Positions 28,329-36,529 of a DNA stretch of 64,000 nucleotides are shown piece by piece. The stretch lies in the NCBI RefSeq assembly GCF_011320225.1, contig NZ_JAAOEN010000004.1, positions 508,671 through 572,670 on the forward strand, in the 5' to 3' direction. A program made the translations under genes and the position numbers. Each line of letters opens with the position of its first letter. Position 1 is the first letter of the stretch. The notes under the pieces were generated by a model. The model was not told the origin of the DNA. It made no database searches and saw nothing but the letters and a program-made list of their open reading frames with translations. The DNA is from Phytoactinopolyspora limicola. Lineage in GTDB: Bacteria; Actinomycetota; Actinomycetes; Jiangellales; Jiangellaceae.

Positions 28329-29276
28329 GTGCGGGCAGCAATCGCGGACCACTACGGCGCCCCCGACGTCATCCGTATCGTTGACCTGCCGGACCCCACA
28401 CCACGCAAGGACGAGGTGCTGGTCCGGGTCTCCGCGGCAGCCGTGACCTCCGCCGACTCACGCATCCGCGCCGCCCGCTTCCCCACCGGATTCGCCATAT
28501 TCGCCCGGCTGATGTTCGGCATGTTCCGGCCTCGACGAACCATTCTCGGCGGCGCATTCTCTGGCCAGGTAGCCGCGGCGGGCACCAGCGTGCACACCTT
28601 CGCCCCTGGTGACGACGTGTGCGGCATGACCGGGACGAAGCTCGGCGCACATGCCGAATACGTCACCGTCCCCGCCACGAAGCTTGCGCGGAAGCCGGCT
28701 GCGGTCACCCATGAGGATGCCGCCGGACTGTTGTTCGGCGGCACGACGGCGTTGTTCTTCCTCCGCGACAAGGTGTCCGTCGAGCCCGGCATGTCCGTCT
28801 TGGTCAACGGCGCCTCCGGGGCGATCGGCACGAACGCCGTCCAACTGGCCGCCCACTTCGGCGCGACGGTTACCGGCGTCACCAGCACCTCGAACGCCGA
28901 TCTCGTCGCCGATCTCGGGGCGGCGAGAGTCATCGACTACACCCAACATGACCTTGCCTCCGTCACCGACCGATTCGACGTCGTCCTCGACACCGTCGGC
29001 AACCTCACCATCCAGTCCGGCCGACGGCTACTCGCGCCTGGAGGGAAGCTGCTGCTCGTCGTCGCGGGCCTGGCCGACATGATCCGAGCCCGCGGCAACG
29101 TCGTCACCGGTACCGCACCCGAACGCGTCGCCGACATCGAACATCTCCTCGGGCTCGTCGCGGGCGGACAGCTCACCGTAGTACTGGAACAGGTCTATGG
29201 CCTCGACGACATCACCACTGCGCACCGCCGAGTCGACAGCGGCCGCAAGGTTGGCAACATCGTCGTCCACCCCTAA
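28329..29276 (+). CDS. Zinc-independent MDR oxidoreductase (quinone oxidoreductase-like)
   Basis: A 315-residue medium-chain reductase. The N-terminal GroES-like domain includes PRKDEVLVRVSAAAVTSAD, but catalytic-zinc ligands are absent. The NAD(P)-binding fold has VLVNGASGAIGTNAVQLAAH (usual A/G-x-G-x-x-G), and AARVIDYTQHD. Likely NADPH-dependent reduction of quinones or enones. GTG at 28329 with AAGGAG eight bases ahead. It is probably induced by the ligand of the divergent TetR regulator. Confidence 0.87.
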   Translation: MRAAIADHYGAPDVIRIVDLPDPTPRKDEVLVRVSAAAVTSADSRIRAARFPTGFAIFARLMFGMFRPRRTILGGAFSGQVAAAGTSVHTFAPGDDVCGMTGTKLGAHAEYVTVPATKLARKPAAVTHEDAAGLLFGGTTALFFLRDKVSVEPGMSVLVNGASGAIGTNAVQLAAHFGATVTGVTSTSNADLVADLGAARVIDYTQHDLASVTDRFDVVLDTVGNLTIQSGRRLLAPGGKLLLVVAGLADMIRARGNVVTGTAPERVADIEHLLGLVAGGQLTVVLEQVYGLDDITTAHRRVDSGRKVGNIVVHP

Positions 29277-29299
29277 CCTCCCCCACCCCCACCCCTCCC

Positions 29300-29346
29300 A
29301 TGATCATTGGCTTTTGACTACCGGATCCGGGAGGCAAAATCCAAAT
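29300..29346. repeat. Degenerate copy of the ATGATCATTGGCTTTTGAC palindrome
   Basis: The left arm (ATGATCATTGGCTTTTGAC then TACCGGATCC) is intact at 29300-29328, but the right arm has decayed by several substitutions (CAAAATCCAAATATCC). Intact copies lie at 31771-31856 and 35001-35072. It separates two genes in tandem. Confidence 0.75.
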
Positions 29347-29366
29347 ATCCAGGGACGATCGGCGAG

Positions 29367-30407
29367 ATGCGAGCGGTCTACCTCCGGCCAGTCGGAGTGC
29401 AGAGCTGGTCGGCGCGGGAACTCATGGACCGGCTAGACACCTTCGCAGACTCCGGCATCGACACGATCGTGACGAAATTGCGGGCATCCACAGGTCGATT
29501 CGCCGCGGAGTGCCGGGCCAGAAACATCCGCCTCGTAGGTTCGTTCGGCTGCTTCATCGATCACGCCCTACCCTCCGACGTGCCACCGGAGCTGCGGCCG
29601 GTGGACGACCATGGCCGGGTGTTCGAGCCGATGCGCTGGTATCACGGCGTGATCCCGACGAGCGAACGCTACCTAGAAGCGCTGGCCGCGGAGCTGTCCG
29701 CCGTCCTCGATCACACCGACACCGACGGCGTACTCCTCGACTTCATCCGCTGGCCATGTCACTGGGAGCGGGAACTACGCCCGGGAGCCACCTGGCGGCG
29801 ATCGTCGTTCGACCCGATCACCCTGGCCCGGTTCAACACGTACCTCGACGGGCGCGACGACAGCCCGCACCTCGCCGTCGATCCAGGCGACCCAGTTCAG
29901 GCCGCCGCGGCCGTCCGCGATCACCTCGCCGAGCAGTGGATCGAATTCCGGTGCGACGTCGTCAACGACGCCTGCCGACGGCTGGGCGACGTGGTGGCCG
30001 CGGCGGGACGCTGGACCGGTGCGTTCGTTGTGCCAACGACGGACCGCCTGCGACGCGAGGTCGTCGGCCAAGACACTCGAGCGCTGGCCGAGATCGTCGA
30101 CCTACTCCTGCCCATGACCTATCACGCCGCCCTGCAACGGCCGGTGAGCTGGCTGGATTCGGTCAGTGCGGACGTTAAGGCGACGACGACCGGGACACCA
30201 GGCGGCGCGCCGGTTGTCGCCATGGTGCAGGGTCCCGCCACCGAAGACGGCTGGGGAATCTCCCCGGGCTCACCACAATTCCGGGACGCACTCACCGCGG
30301 CCACGACCTGGCCCGGCTCCGGCGCCGGCTTCTGCGTGTTTCCCGGCGACGAGTTCGGCCCCGACGAGTTCGTCGCCCTCAGGGACGCTCCACAACCGAC
30401 CCCCTGA
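29367..30407 (+). CDS. Glycoside-hydrolase-like TIM-barrel protein
   Basis: A ~346-residue cytosolic protein without a signal peptide. Segments such as MRAVYLRPVGV, AECRARNIRLVGSFGCF and DGVLLDFIRWPCHWE follow the pattern of uncharacterised glycosyl-hydrolase-like barrels (GHL10/DUF187-like): strand, helix, then D-x-x-x-LD-x-IR-W/Y-P. I start at the ATG at 29367; a TTG at 29307 is also in frame but lies inside the repeat element. The late LLPMTYH and MVQGPATEDGWG would form the last strands. The substrate is unknown, and the family call is tentative. Confidence 0.6.
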   Translation: MRAVYLRPVGVQSWSARELMDRLDTFADSGIDTIVTKLRASTGRFAAECRARNIRLVGSFGCFIDHALPSDVPPELRPVDDHGRVFEPMRWYHGVIPTSERYLEALAAELSAVLDHTDTDGVLLDFIRWPCHWERELRPGATWRRSSFDPITLARFNTYLDGRDDSPHLAVDPGDPVQAAAAVRDHLAEQWIEFRCDVVNDACRRLGDVVAAAGRWTGAFVVPTTDRLRREVVGQDTRALAEIVDLLLPMTYHAALQRPVSWLDSVSADVKATTTGTPGGAPVVAMVQGPATEDGWGISPGSPQFRDALTAATTWPGSGAGFCVFPGDEFGPDEFVALRDAPQPTP

Positions 30408-30522
30408 CCAGCGGCGCACCCATCCTCGACCGCCTCGGGAGTGCACGTCGGCATGCCAGGAACCCGCGTCGACCCGCGACGCCACCACGGCCCACCACCA
30501 TTGGGAACCCGAGTGCTACAGT

Positions 30523-30542
30523 TACATACATATCTGTACGTA
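30523..30542. promoter_or_regulatory. Probable TetR-type operator upstream of the second TetR gene
   Basis: TACATACA-TATC-TGTACGTA is an inverted repeat with one mismatch in eight, 24 bases ahead of the TetR ATG. It is the only AT-rich stretch in this 158-base gap and probably overlaps the promoter, giving autoregulation. Confidence 0.6.
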
Positions 30543-30565
30543 TCTATTTCTTGGGACAGTGCGAC

Positions 30566-31177
30566 ATGACAACCCAGCAGCACACCCGGCTGACTCAGGC
30601 CGAGCGCCGCATACGCAGCCGCAACGCCCTGCTCGAGTCCGCCGCGCGGGGCATCGCCCAACACGGGTACGCCAACCTGTCACTCGAGCGCGTGGCTACG
30701 CAGGCCGGATACACCCGCGGCGCCCTCTATCACCAGTTCGCCGGGAAAGACGAGCTGGTGCTGGCGGTTGTCGGATGGGTGAAGGAGACCTGGGCGGCCG
30801 AGGTCGGACAGGTCTTGACCGATCACGGCAATCCCGCCGACGCGCTGCTGGCTCTCGCCCGCAACCACGCTATCTACTGCCGGCGCGACGTCGCCGCCGT
30901 TCTGCTCAACCTGCGGATCGAGTTCGATAGCCAGGACCATCCGGTCGGCCGACTCATCGCCGAGAGCATCGATCACATCGTCACCGACTGTGCACGCCTC
31001 ATCGAGGCCGGCCGGACCGACGGCTCCATCCCCCAGGGACCGCCGGCCCGAACCACCGCCGACGCCTTACTCACCGCGCTCGAGGCCGTCGCCATCGAAC
31101 TAGCCGGCCAGGCACCCCACGACATCGACCTCGCCGAGCGGGCGGTTCGCGGCGTTCTCGGCCTTCCGCCGCACTGA
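30566..31177 (+). CDS. TetR-family regulator
   Basis: A ~203-residue AcrR-like repressor. The helix-turn-helix is in AARGIAQHGYANLSLERVAT, then QAGYTRGALYHQFAGKDEL. The ATG at 30566 is preferred; a TTG at 30551 would add five residues. It lies 23 bases upstream of a DUF2867 gene with a good ribosome-binding site, so the two form an operon that the TetR protein presumably represses. Confidence 0.85.
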   Translation: MTTQQHTRLTQAERRIRSRNALLESAARGIAQHGYANLSLERVATQAGYTRGALYHQFAGKDELVLAVVGWVKETWAAEVGQVLTDHGNPADALLALARNHAIYCRRDVAAVLLNLRIEFDSQDHPVGRLIAESIDHIVTDCARLIEAGRTDGSIPQGPPARTTADALLTALEAVAIELAGQAPHDIDLAERAVRGVLGLPPH

Positions 31178-31200
31178 CATCCGCCTCGAGGAGCACAACC

Positions 31201-31791
31201 ATGAAACTGCCCGCCACCGCCCACACCACACATCCGTGGCGCATCCATCAGATCGCCCCCGACTTCCGGGTCGAAGACGTGTGGGCACTGCCCACCCCCG
31301 GGGGACCGGACGATTTTCACCGGCTCATCGCCAACTTCGCGTCCTTGTCCTTTCCCGACGGTGCCCCGTTGATCGTGCGCGCTCTGTGGGCCGCGCGCTG
31401 GAGGCTCGGCACCTGGTTCGGTTGGGACGAACCCAGCACCGGCACGGCCGCACGGGTCGACTCCCTGCGCGACCGGCTGCCGGCCGACATGAGTGCCACA
31501 CCCCGCCCCGATCTCGGCGACGACCACCCGTTCGCATCGGTGTACCTGACCGGCAACGAGTACGCGGCCGAACTGGCCAACAAGACCGTCCACACCATCC
31601 TCCACCTCTCCTGGGTACCGGACGGTGCTGGCGGACATCGCGGTCAAATGGCGGCCTTGGTCAAACCGAATGGAGCCCTCGGGTCGGTCTACATGGCAGC
31701 CATCAAACCCATCCGGTATCTGATCGTCTACCCGGCGCTCCTCCGCGCCTTCCAGCGTGACTGGTCGGCTCCCGGTTCCCCTTCCCCATGA
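31201..31791 (+). CDS. DUF2867 family protein
   Basis: A 196-residue second DUF2867 protein in the window, more divergent than the one at 26909-27442. Recognisable blocks are WRIHQIAPDFRVEDVWALPT at the N-terminus, ASVYLTGNEYAAELANKTVH and AIKPIRYLIVYPALLRAFQRDW (last 20 residues of that block shown in part). GAGGAG lies seven bases before the ATG. Its stop TGA sits inside the ATGATCAT of a perfect palindrome. Function unknown; co-expression with a TetR repressor suggests response to a small molecule. Confidence 0.75.
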   Translation: MKLPATAHTTHPWRIHQIAPDFRVEDVWALPTPGGPDDFHRLIANFASLSFPDGAPLIVRALWAARWRLGTWFGWDEPSTGTAARVDSLRDRLPADMSATPRPDLGDDHPFASVYLTGNEYAAELANKTVHTILHLSWVPDGAGGHRGQMAALVKPNGALGSVYMAAIKPIRYLIVYPALLRAFQRDWSAPGSPSP

Positions 31792-31856
31792 TCATTGGCT
31801 TTTGACCACCGAATTCGGTGGTCAAAAGCCAATGATCATGGGGAAGGGGAACCGGG
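31771..31856. terminator. 86-bp perfect palindrome, family ATGATCATTGGCTTTTGAC, centre GAATTC
   Basis: Every base from 31771 to 31856 pairs with its mirror around 31813.5, with no spacer. The core arm is ATGATCATTGGCTTTTGAC followed by CACCG and GAATTC at the centre. It includes the stop of the + strand DUF2867 gene and ends three bases before the stop of the convergent membrane-protein gene, so it can serve both as terminator. A perfect palindrome of this size is normally unstable in bacteria. Confidence 0.85.
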
Positions 31857-31859
31857 GAG

Positions 31860-33005
31860 TCAGCGGTGGTGAAGATGGTTGAGCAGGTCCGGTGTGAGCG
31901 CCCCGAATCCGGTCGACGCCCACGGCTCCGCGCCGGAGTCCATGTAGTGCACCACCGTGTCCTCGGTGGGCAGGTCGAGGATCTCGGGTTCGCGGCGGCG
32001 ACCGATATGGCGGCGACACGCGCGGCAGCACGGCACCTCCCGGCTTCCCGCACTCGTCTCCCACGGCGCTGTGGTGGTGGCCGGACCGTGCAACGGATTG
32101 AAGAAGCAGGCAACCGTCGGTGTCCACTGCCGACCGGCCACGGCGTGTTCGAGGGCATCGTCGCCCCGGCGGCTGAGCACCATCGCCCCGATCGAGTCGG
32201 CCGCCTCCTCGGACCGGTCCAGGATGGCGGTCGCGGCCTGGTAGTGGTCTAACGCGGCACCCCACGCGGTGCTGTCCGAGCGTTGGTCGATCTCCAGCTC
32301 CCGGATCCGCTCGCCGAGCGCCGCACACTCGGCCTCGGCGCGGCGTCGCCATTCCAGAGTCTGCGCCGACGAGATCCGCTGCAACGCCCTCCGCTTCAGC
32401 CGGACGCCTAGCCGGCGGCGACGACGCCGATGTAGGCCAACCAGGACCGCGACGAGCACCGCCGCAACCCCGATGGCAACGGGCACGTCCATACCGAGAA
32501 CCTGGGTGGGCTCACCGTCCCCGGAGCTCTGCGCCGTGCCCGACTCGGCCCGATCCGGGAAATGCTCGAAGTACACAGCCTCTGCCTCGCCGCTGGTATA
32601 GATCTCCAGCGTGTCGCGCACCTGCAAGCCGAGGTCACTCGGGTAACGGTCGGCCGCCACCGATCGCGCGAACAGGTCCGAATTGTCGGAACGCACACCG
32701 TAGCTGGTGGACTCCAGCGACCAGTTGTACTCGACCGAGCCACGAGACACGAAGAACGTCCCGTCTTCTTGGAGCTCCCGGTTCACCAGGGTGACAAGCT
32801 GGTTCGGCGACAGATCGGCGCCGTGCGCCAATGGCACCGCGACGACGAAGATCGGTGAGTCCGCGTCGGCCACCAGAGCTGTGATCTGGGCCAGTTGGTC
32901 ATCGGTGATCACACCGTCCAACGCCGGGTCTACGTGGACCCCGTCGTCGGCGAGGTCAGCCGCGATGACCGCCGGATCCGGCTCGAACACGTCAGCATCA
33001 CTCAC
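31860..33005 (-). CDS. Single-span membrane protein, third of a paralogous trio
   Basis: A 381-residue protein without a signal peptide. Residues ~20-160 form a domain (DDGVHVDPALDGVITDDQLA, then SPIFVVAVPLAHG) shared with the two genes upstream. One transmembrane helix (~170-190, VPVAIGVAAVLVAVLVGLH) is followed by a basic, coiled-coil-prone cytoplasmic part. A C-terminal Cys motif, CFFNPLHG then CCRACRRH, resembles the CFINPLHG and CSACGRR of the first trio member and could bind metal. The start overlaps the TGA of the middle gene. I do not recognise a named function. Confidence 0.7.
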   Translation of the reverse strand: MSDADVFEPDPAVIAADLADDGVHVDPALDGVITDDQLAQITALVADADSPIFVVAVPLAHGADLSPNQLVTLVNRELQEDGTFFVSRGSVEYNWSLESTSYGVRSDNSDLFARSVAADRYPSDLGLQVRDTLEIYTSGEAEAVYFEHFPDRAESGTAQSSGDGEPTQVLGMDVPVAIGVAAVLVAVLVGLHRRRRRRLGVRLKRRALQRISSAQTLEWRRRAEAECAALGERIRELEIDQRSDSTAWGAALDHYQAATAILDRSEEAADSIGAMVLSRRGDDALEHAVAGRQWTPTVACFFNPLHGPATTTAPWETSAGSREVPCCRACRRHIGRRREPEILDLPTEDTVVHYMDSGAEPWASTGFGALTPDLLNHLHHR

Positions 33006-33652
33006 CGTGCCGCCCTCCGTCGCCGCGCGAGGAACCAGCCGGCGAGGCCGACGCCTCCAACCAACCCTCCGCCGAACAGTCCAAGGAGCAGACCCGCCGA
33101 GACGACACCTGCGGTACCTCCCCAGTCGCTGCTTTCGGTGCTCTCACCGAGTGTGTAATTACGTCCGTCGTTTTCCTCGATCTTGTCGAGCAGGAGCGTC
33201 GTTTCGCGGCGGCTCGACCATTCGTCGTCTGGGGTTTCGTAGACGGAGAAGCGTTCCCCGTCGATCCCGACATCCACACTGTCCAACGCACTACCTGGAC
33301 TGACCTGGAAGTACACCCCGGGCCGAGCCAATCGCAAGCCGATCTGCCGCAGCACTTCGCTGCTGGACCGGTAACCGGCCTGCCGGCTCTCCGGCCAGAC
33401 CACCACGAACACCTCCGGGTCCGACGAGGCAGCTGCCGCCTCGATCCGGGCTAACTCGTCGTCGGTGAAAGCGCCGTCAAGACCGGGGTCGACGTAGACG
33501 TTGGACTCCCCCAACGCGTCGGCGGCGGTCCGAGCGCGCTCTGTCGTCGCCGTCTCATCCGGAAGGTTCGACGACATCACCCCCCAGGCGGCAGCTCCAC
33601 CCAGGACCGCACACACCAGAGTGGCCACCGTCCCAATGATCATTTTCCTCAT
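33002..33652 (-). CDS. Membrane protein, middle member of a paralogous trio
   Basis: A 216-residue protein with an N-terminal helix (MIIGTVATLVCAVLGGAAAW), an external domain (SNVYVDPGLDGAFTDDELAR, then DPEVFVVVWPESRQ), and a C-terminal Gly-rich helix (~184-207) ending in RRRRAAR. It contains the same external domain as its neighbours but lacks their cytoplasmic Cys-containing tail. Both ends overlap adjacent genes by four bases (ATGA), so the three are made together and may form a complex. Function unknown. Confidence 0.7.
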   Translation of the reverse strand: MRKMIIGTVATLVCAVLGGAAAWGVMSSNLPDETATTERARTAADALGESNVYVDPGLDGAFTDDELARIEAAAASSDPEVFVVVWPESRQAGYRSSSEVLRQIGLRLARPGVYFQVSPGSALDSVDVGIDGERFSVYETPDDEWSSRRETTLLLDKIEENDGRNYTLGESTESSDWGGTAGVVSAGLLLGLFGGGLVGGVGLAGWFLARRRRAAR

Positions 33653-34938
33653 CGGCGCACGCTCCGATCCGCCAAGACCTGCTCGGTCAGATCTCCCACC
33701 AATGCGCCGTAGCCGGTGCGTGCCCAGACAGTAGAGGTGTCGACGTAGGGCTCCCACCCCCGCATCCGCTTACGGGTGGACAGGAACGCTCCTTGCCGCC
33801 GGCCGCACGCCGAACAGACCGGTGCGTCGATCGAGGAGCCGTCCAGCCGGACGGTGTCGCTCGCCTCGCCATGCAGTGGATTGATGAAACATGGCTGGTA
33901 ACGGCGGCGCTCGGGGTCGTGCAGCCGGTCGATCTCGCGGTCCGCGATCCGCGTGAGCACGTCGGCTCCGACGAGGTCCAGCTCGTCGCCCGTGTCGATC
34001 ACCCGCTCCGCCGCTTCGATCGCCGACGTCGCCCGCTCACCGGCCGGCGAGGTTAGCTCGTCACCAGACAACGCGTCACGACGGCGCCGCACGCCACCGA
34101 GGCGTTTGTGGACCCGGCGGTCCAGGCCGTCCGGCACCGCCTCGTAGGCGGGAGGCCGCGCTGCCGAGCGGCCCCGCGCGAGCGGTTTGGCCCGGGCTAT
34201 CCCCGCCGTGATGATGAGGCCGGCGACCAGCACCCCCGTCACCACGATGAGGGTCGCCACCCAGCGGTCGGCTCTGGCGTCGGCGATGGGTTTGAGGCGT
34301 TCGGGGAGGAACGCCCACGGCTGGCTGGCGTATTCGTCGACAACGGACGACGGCAGCTCCGCCCCGGGGGTGACGGCCGCCTGCACCACGAGGACCGCCT
34401 CGAACAGCGCCGACGGCCGCGGGTATTCACCCGAAGCGCGCTGCTCGGCGGCTCTCAAGGCGATGTACGCGGGGCGGAAATCGAGCTCGTCCGGGACTCC
34501 CCAGGCACCCGTATACGACGACCCCTCAAGGAAATCCACGTGGTAGATGCCGTCGCCCAATGCTTCCCGGAAGAGGACGGCTACCTGCTCGGCGGGCCGC
34601 TCCATCCTGGCGAGTTCCTCCGGCATCTCCGCGAGCACGACGTAGACCGGCACCCCGGCGTCCGCTACGGCCTGGCTCAGCACCTCATGGGCTAGCCGGG
34701 TGTCGCCCATACCCATCGACGGCTGAACGAGGACGGGGTCGGCGCGCAGCTGCTCGACCATCTCGTCCACGGTCGCGGCGTGGGGTGGCGGCTCGTCGCT
34801 GGCCGGCGTCGCCGCCGCACCGGGGGCGACGAGGGCGGCCAGCACAGCTGCGAACACGCATCCAACAACCAGGGTGGTCGCCGATGGAAGGAGGCGACGG
34901 GCCACCGATCCAGTTCGTGCGGTGAGGGCTACGGTCAC
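33649..34938 (-). CDS. Secreted/membrane protein, first member of a paralogous trio
   Basis: A 429-residue protein with signal peptide (LPSATTLVVGCVFAAVLAAL, then APGAAA), an external domain (LRADPVLVQPSMGMGDTRLA, then VPVYVVLAEMPEEL), a transmembrane helix near 233-252 and a cytoplasmic region ending in CFINPLHG...CSACGRR and a tail with TGYGALVGDL similar to TGFGALTPDL of the last member. GTG start at 34938; no strong ribosome-binding site. It leads the coupled three-gene operon. No enzyme motif is evident. Confidence 0.7.
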   Translation of the reverse strand: MTVALTARTGSVARRLLPSATTLVVGCVFAAVLAALVAPGAAATPASDEPPPHAATVDEMVEQLRADPVLVQPSMGMGDTRLAHEVLSQAVADAGVPVYVVLAEMPEELARMERPAEQVAVLFREALGDGIYHVDFLEGSSYTGAWGVPDELDFRPAYIALRAAEQRASGEYPRPSALFEAVLVVQAAVTPGAELPSSVVDEYASQPWAFLPERLKPIADARADRWVATLIVVTGVLVAGLIITAGIARAKPLARGRSAARPPAYEAVPDGLDRRVHKRLGGVRRRRDALSGDELTSPAGERATSAIEAAERVIDTGDELDLVGADVLTRIADREIDRLHDPERRRYQPCFINPLHGEASDTVRLDGSSIDAPVCSACGRRQGAFLSTRKRMRGWEPYVDTSTVWARTGYGALVGDLTEQVLADRSVRR

Positions 34939-35000
34939 CAGCAGAGCCTAAGGGCAGCGCGGCCATCTCGCACGACGGGACCACCCCCGCCCCCGCTCGC

Positions 35001-35072
35001 CCCCCTTCCCATGATCATTGGCTTTTGACTACCGGATCCGGTAGTCAAAAGCCAATGATCATGGGGAGGGGG
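35001..35072. terminator. 72-bp palindrome, family ATGATCATTGGCTTTTGAC, centre GGATCC
   Basis: The element pairs around 35036.5 with a single mismatch (35007/35066). Arms carry the same ATGATCATTGGCTTTTGAC core as at 31771 but with TACCG and GGATCC instead of CACCG and GAATTC. It ends at the base before the stop of the phosphodiesterase gene and lies 62 bases upstream of the membrane trio, so it probably terminates the former. Confidence 0.85.
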
Positions 35073-36230
35073 TTATCGGCGCTGGCCGCTGAGGAAGTCG
35101 TCCCGAGCCATCATGGCGGTGTCCGGGTTGTCCGCCCACACACCTTCGACACCGGCCTCGAAGAACGCCTGGAACTCGGCGAACGCATCACCGTAGTCGC
35201 CGGGGTTGTCGCCCCAGCGCAGATCGGTGGGCAGGTACTGGTTCTCGTTGCGGAACGTCCACGCCATGACGTCCAGACCTGCCGCTTTGGCATCGGCCAC
35301 CAGCGACGTGGGTTCGCCGAGGGTGCCGTCGCTGGTCCGCGGAATGACCAGGTTCTTGTTCGGCCCGATCCAGTCGGCGTAGGTGGCGATCTCGCGCAGG
35401 CCGTCCGGTGTGACCATGTCGGCGTAGGTGGGACCTTCGCCGTTGGCGATCGTGTCATACGGTGCACCCGATGTGGTGATGGCCTGCACCACCGGCACCT
35501 TTAGGGCATCGTCGAGAATACGCAGACTCGTCGGCTCGAACGACTGGACGAGCACCGGCCCGTTGGCCCGATTCAGTCCGTTGCGCTTGATCGCCTGGAT
35601 GAGCGGCTCTTCGAGCGGCAGGCCGATCGACCTGAAGTACGTCGGGTGTTTGGTCTCCGGGAACACGCCGATCTGTCGCCCACCCCGGCTCGCCCGCTTG
35701 GCCAGGTCGATGATCTCCTGGAACGTCGCGATCTCGAAGCGGCCGTCATAAATGGTGTTGTGCTGGCGGATGTCCTGCAGCGGCTCCACCGCACGCAACG
35801 TCTTCAACTCGGCGAGGGTGAAGTCTTCGGCAAACCACTCGTCCTGGATGAGCCGTCCGCTGACGGTCTTCGTGGTCTGCCGGTCGGCGAACTCGGGGCG
35901 CTCCGACACGTCGGTAGTGTGCCCCAGCCATGGTTCGTGCCGAGCGACCAGCACACCGTCCTTGGTGGACACGAGGTCGGGTTCGATACCGTCGGATCCC
36001 ATCTGGATCGCGAATTCGTAGGCCTCCAGAGTGTGCTCGGGGCGGTAGCCGGAGGCGCCGCGGTGAGCGAAGACGATAGGACGTACGTCCATCGCTGCCC
36101 CGCTGGATGACGCCTGCTTCGATGTGACGGCGGCGCTGGCCGGGTCGGTGCCGGTATTTGCCAGTGGTGCGGCCAGTGCGATCACCGCGGCACCCGCGAT
36201 GACGGCATGGACTGGTCGGCTGAAGGGCAT
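35073..36230 (-). CDS. Secreted glycerophosphodiester phosphodiesterase
   Basis: A 385-residue GDPD-family hydrolase that would release glycerol 3-phosphate from deacylated phospholipids or teichoic-acid fragments outside the cell. Signal peptide at ~1-34 (VIAGAAVIALAAPLA, cleavage near ASA). Catalytic motifs: PIVFAHRGASGYRPEHT with the first His and Arg, GIEPDLVSTKDGVLVARHEP with Glu, Asp and the second His, and FPETKHP. The ATG has GAGGAG six bases ahead. A LacI-type palindrome lies 68 bases upstream, suggesting catabolic control. Confidence 0.9.
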   Translation of the reverse strand: MPFSRPVHAVIAGAAVIALAAPLANTGTDPASAAVTSKQASSSGAAMDVRPIVFAHRGASGYRPEHTLEAYEFAIQMGSDGIEPDLVSTKDGVLVARHEPWLGHTTDVSERPEFADRQTTKTVSGRLIQDEWFAEDFTLAELKTLRAVEPLQDIRQHNTIYDGRFEIATFQEIIDLAKRASRGGRQIGVFPETKHPTYFRSIGLPLEEPLIQAIKRNGLNRANGPVLVQSFEPTSLRILDDALKVPVVQAITTSGAPYDTIANGEGPTYADMVTPDGLREIATYADWIGPNKNLVIPRTSDGTLGEPTSLVADAKAAGLDVMAWTFRNENQYLPTDLRWGDNPGDYGDAFAEFQAFFEAGVEGVWADNPDTAMMARDDFLSGQRR

Positions 36231-36297
36231 TGTGTGCTCCTCTCCGGCGGCGCCGTTCGGGGAAGGATGACGTCGGGCCGCCGATGTTCGTGAACGT

Positions 36298-36313
36298 ACT
36301 CAATCGATTTAGT
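36298..36313. promoter_or_regulatory. LacI-type operator upstream of the phosphodiesterase gene
   Basis: ACTCAATCGATTTAGT is a 16-bp near-palindrome (14 of 16 positions symmetrical) with the core AATCGATT seen in three sites in the 51-58 kb region. The remaining sequence between 36231 and 36529 is occupied by hairpin-type repeats. Confidence 0.5.
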
Positions 36314-36373
36314 CGCCGTCAATGGATCACGGATGTCGAATCGACGAACGGCTGATGACGCGTCCCGGCGCCG

Positions 36374-36452
36374 CCACAAGGATCCTTCCTGCCCGCCCCG
36401 CGCGCCACAAGGAAGCGCACTGTCGCCATAGCCACCACAAGCCTCCTTATGG
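36374..36452. repeat. CCACAAG/CTTATGG short-hairpin repeats (three units)
   Basis: Units at 36374, 36405 and 36435 begin CCACAAGG or CCACAAGC; the last, CCACAAGCCTCCTTATGG, is the same sequence as at 56797. Spacing is ~30 bases. Near 36501-36540 there is also a 15-bp direct repeat (CACCCGGACCGTGCT) in two and a half copies that runs over the stop of the next gene. Confidence 0.7.
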
Positions 36453-36529
36453 CGCCCACCGCAGCACGCCCCGACGCCCGCCGCGGCGTGCCCACGCACG
36501 CACCCGGACCGTGCTCACCCGGACCGTGC

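Noticed and set aside
31771..31856. Possible CRISPR repeat or insertion-sequence end
   Set aside because: There are no spacers of constant length, no transposase gene nearby and no target duplication; the copies are single, symmetrical elements at gene ends.
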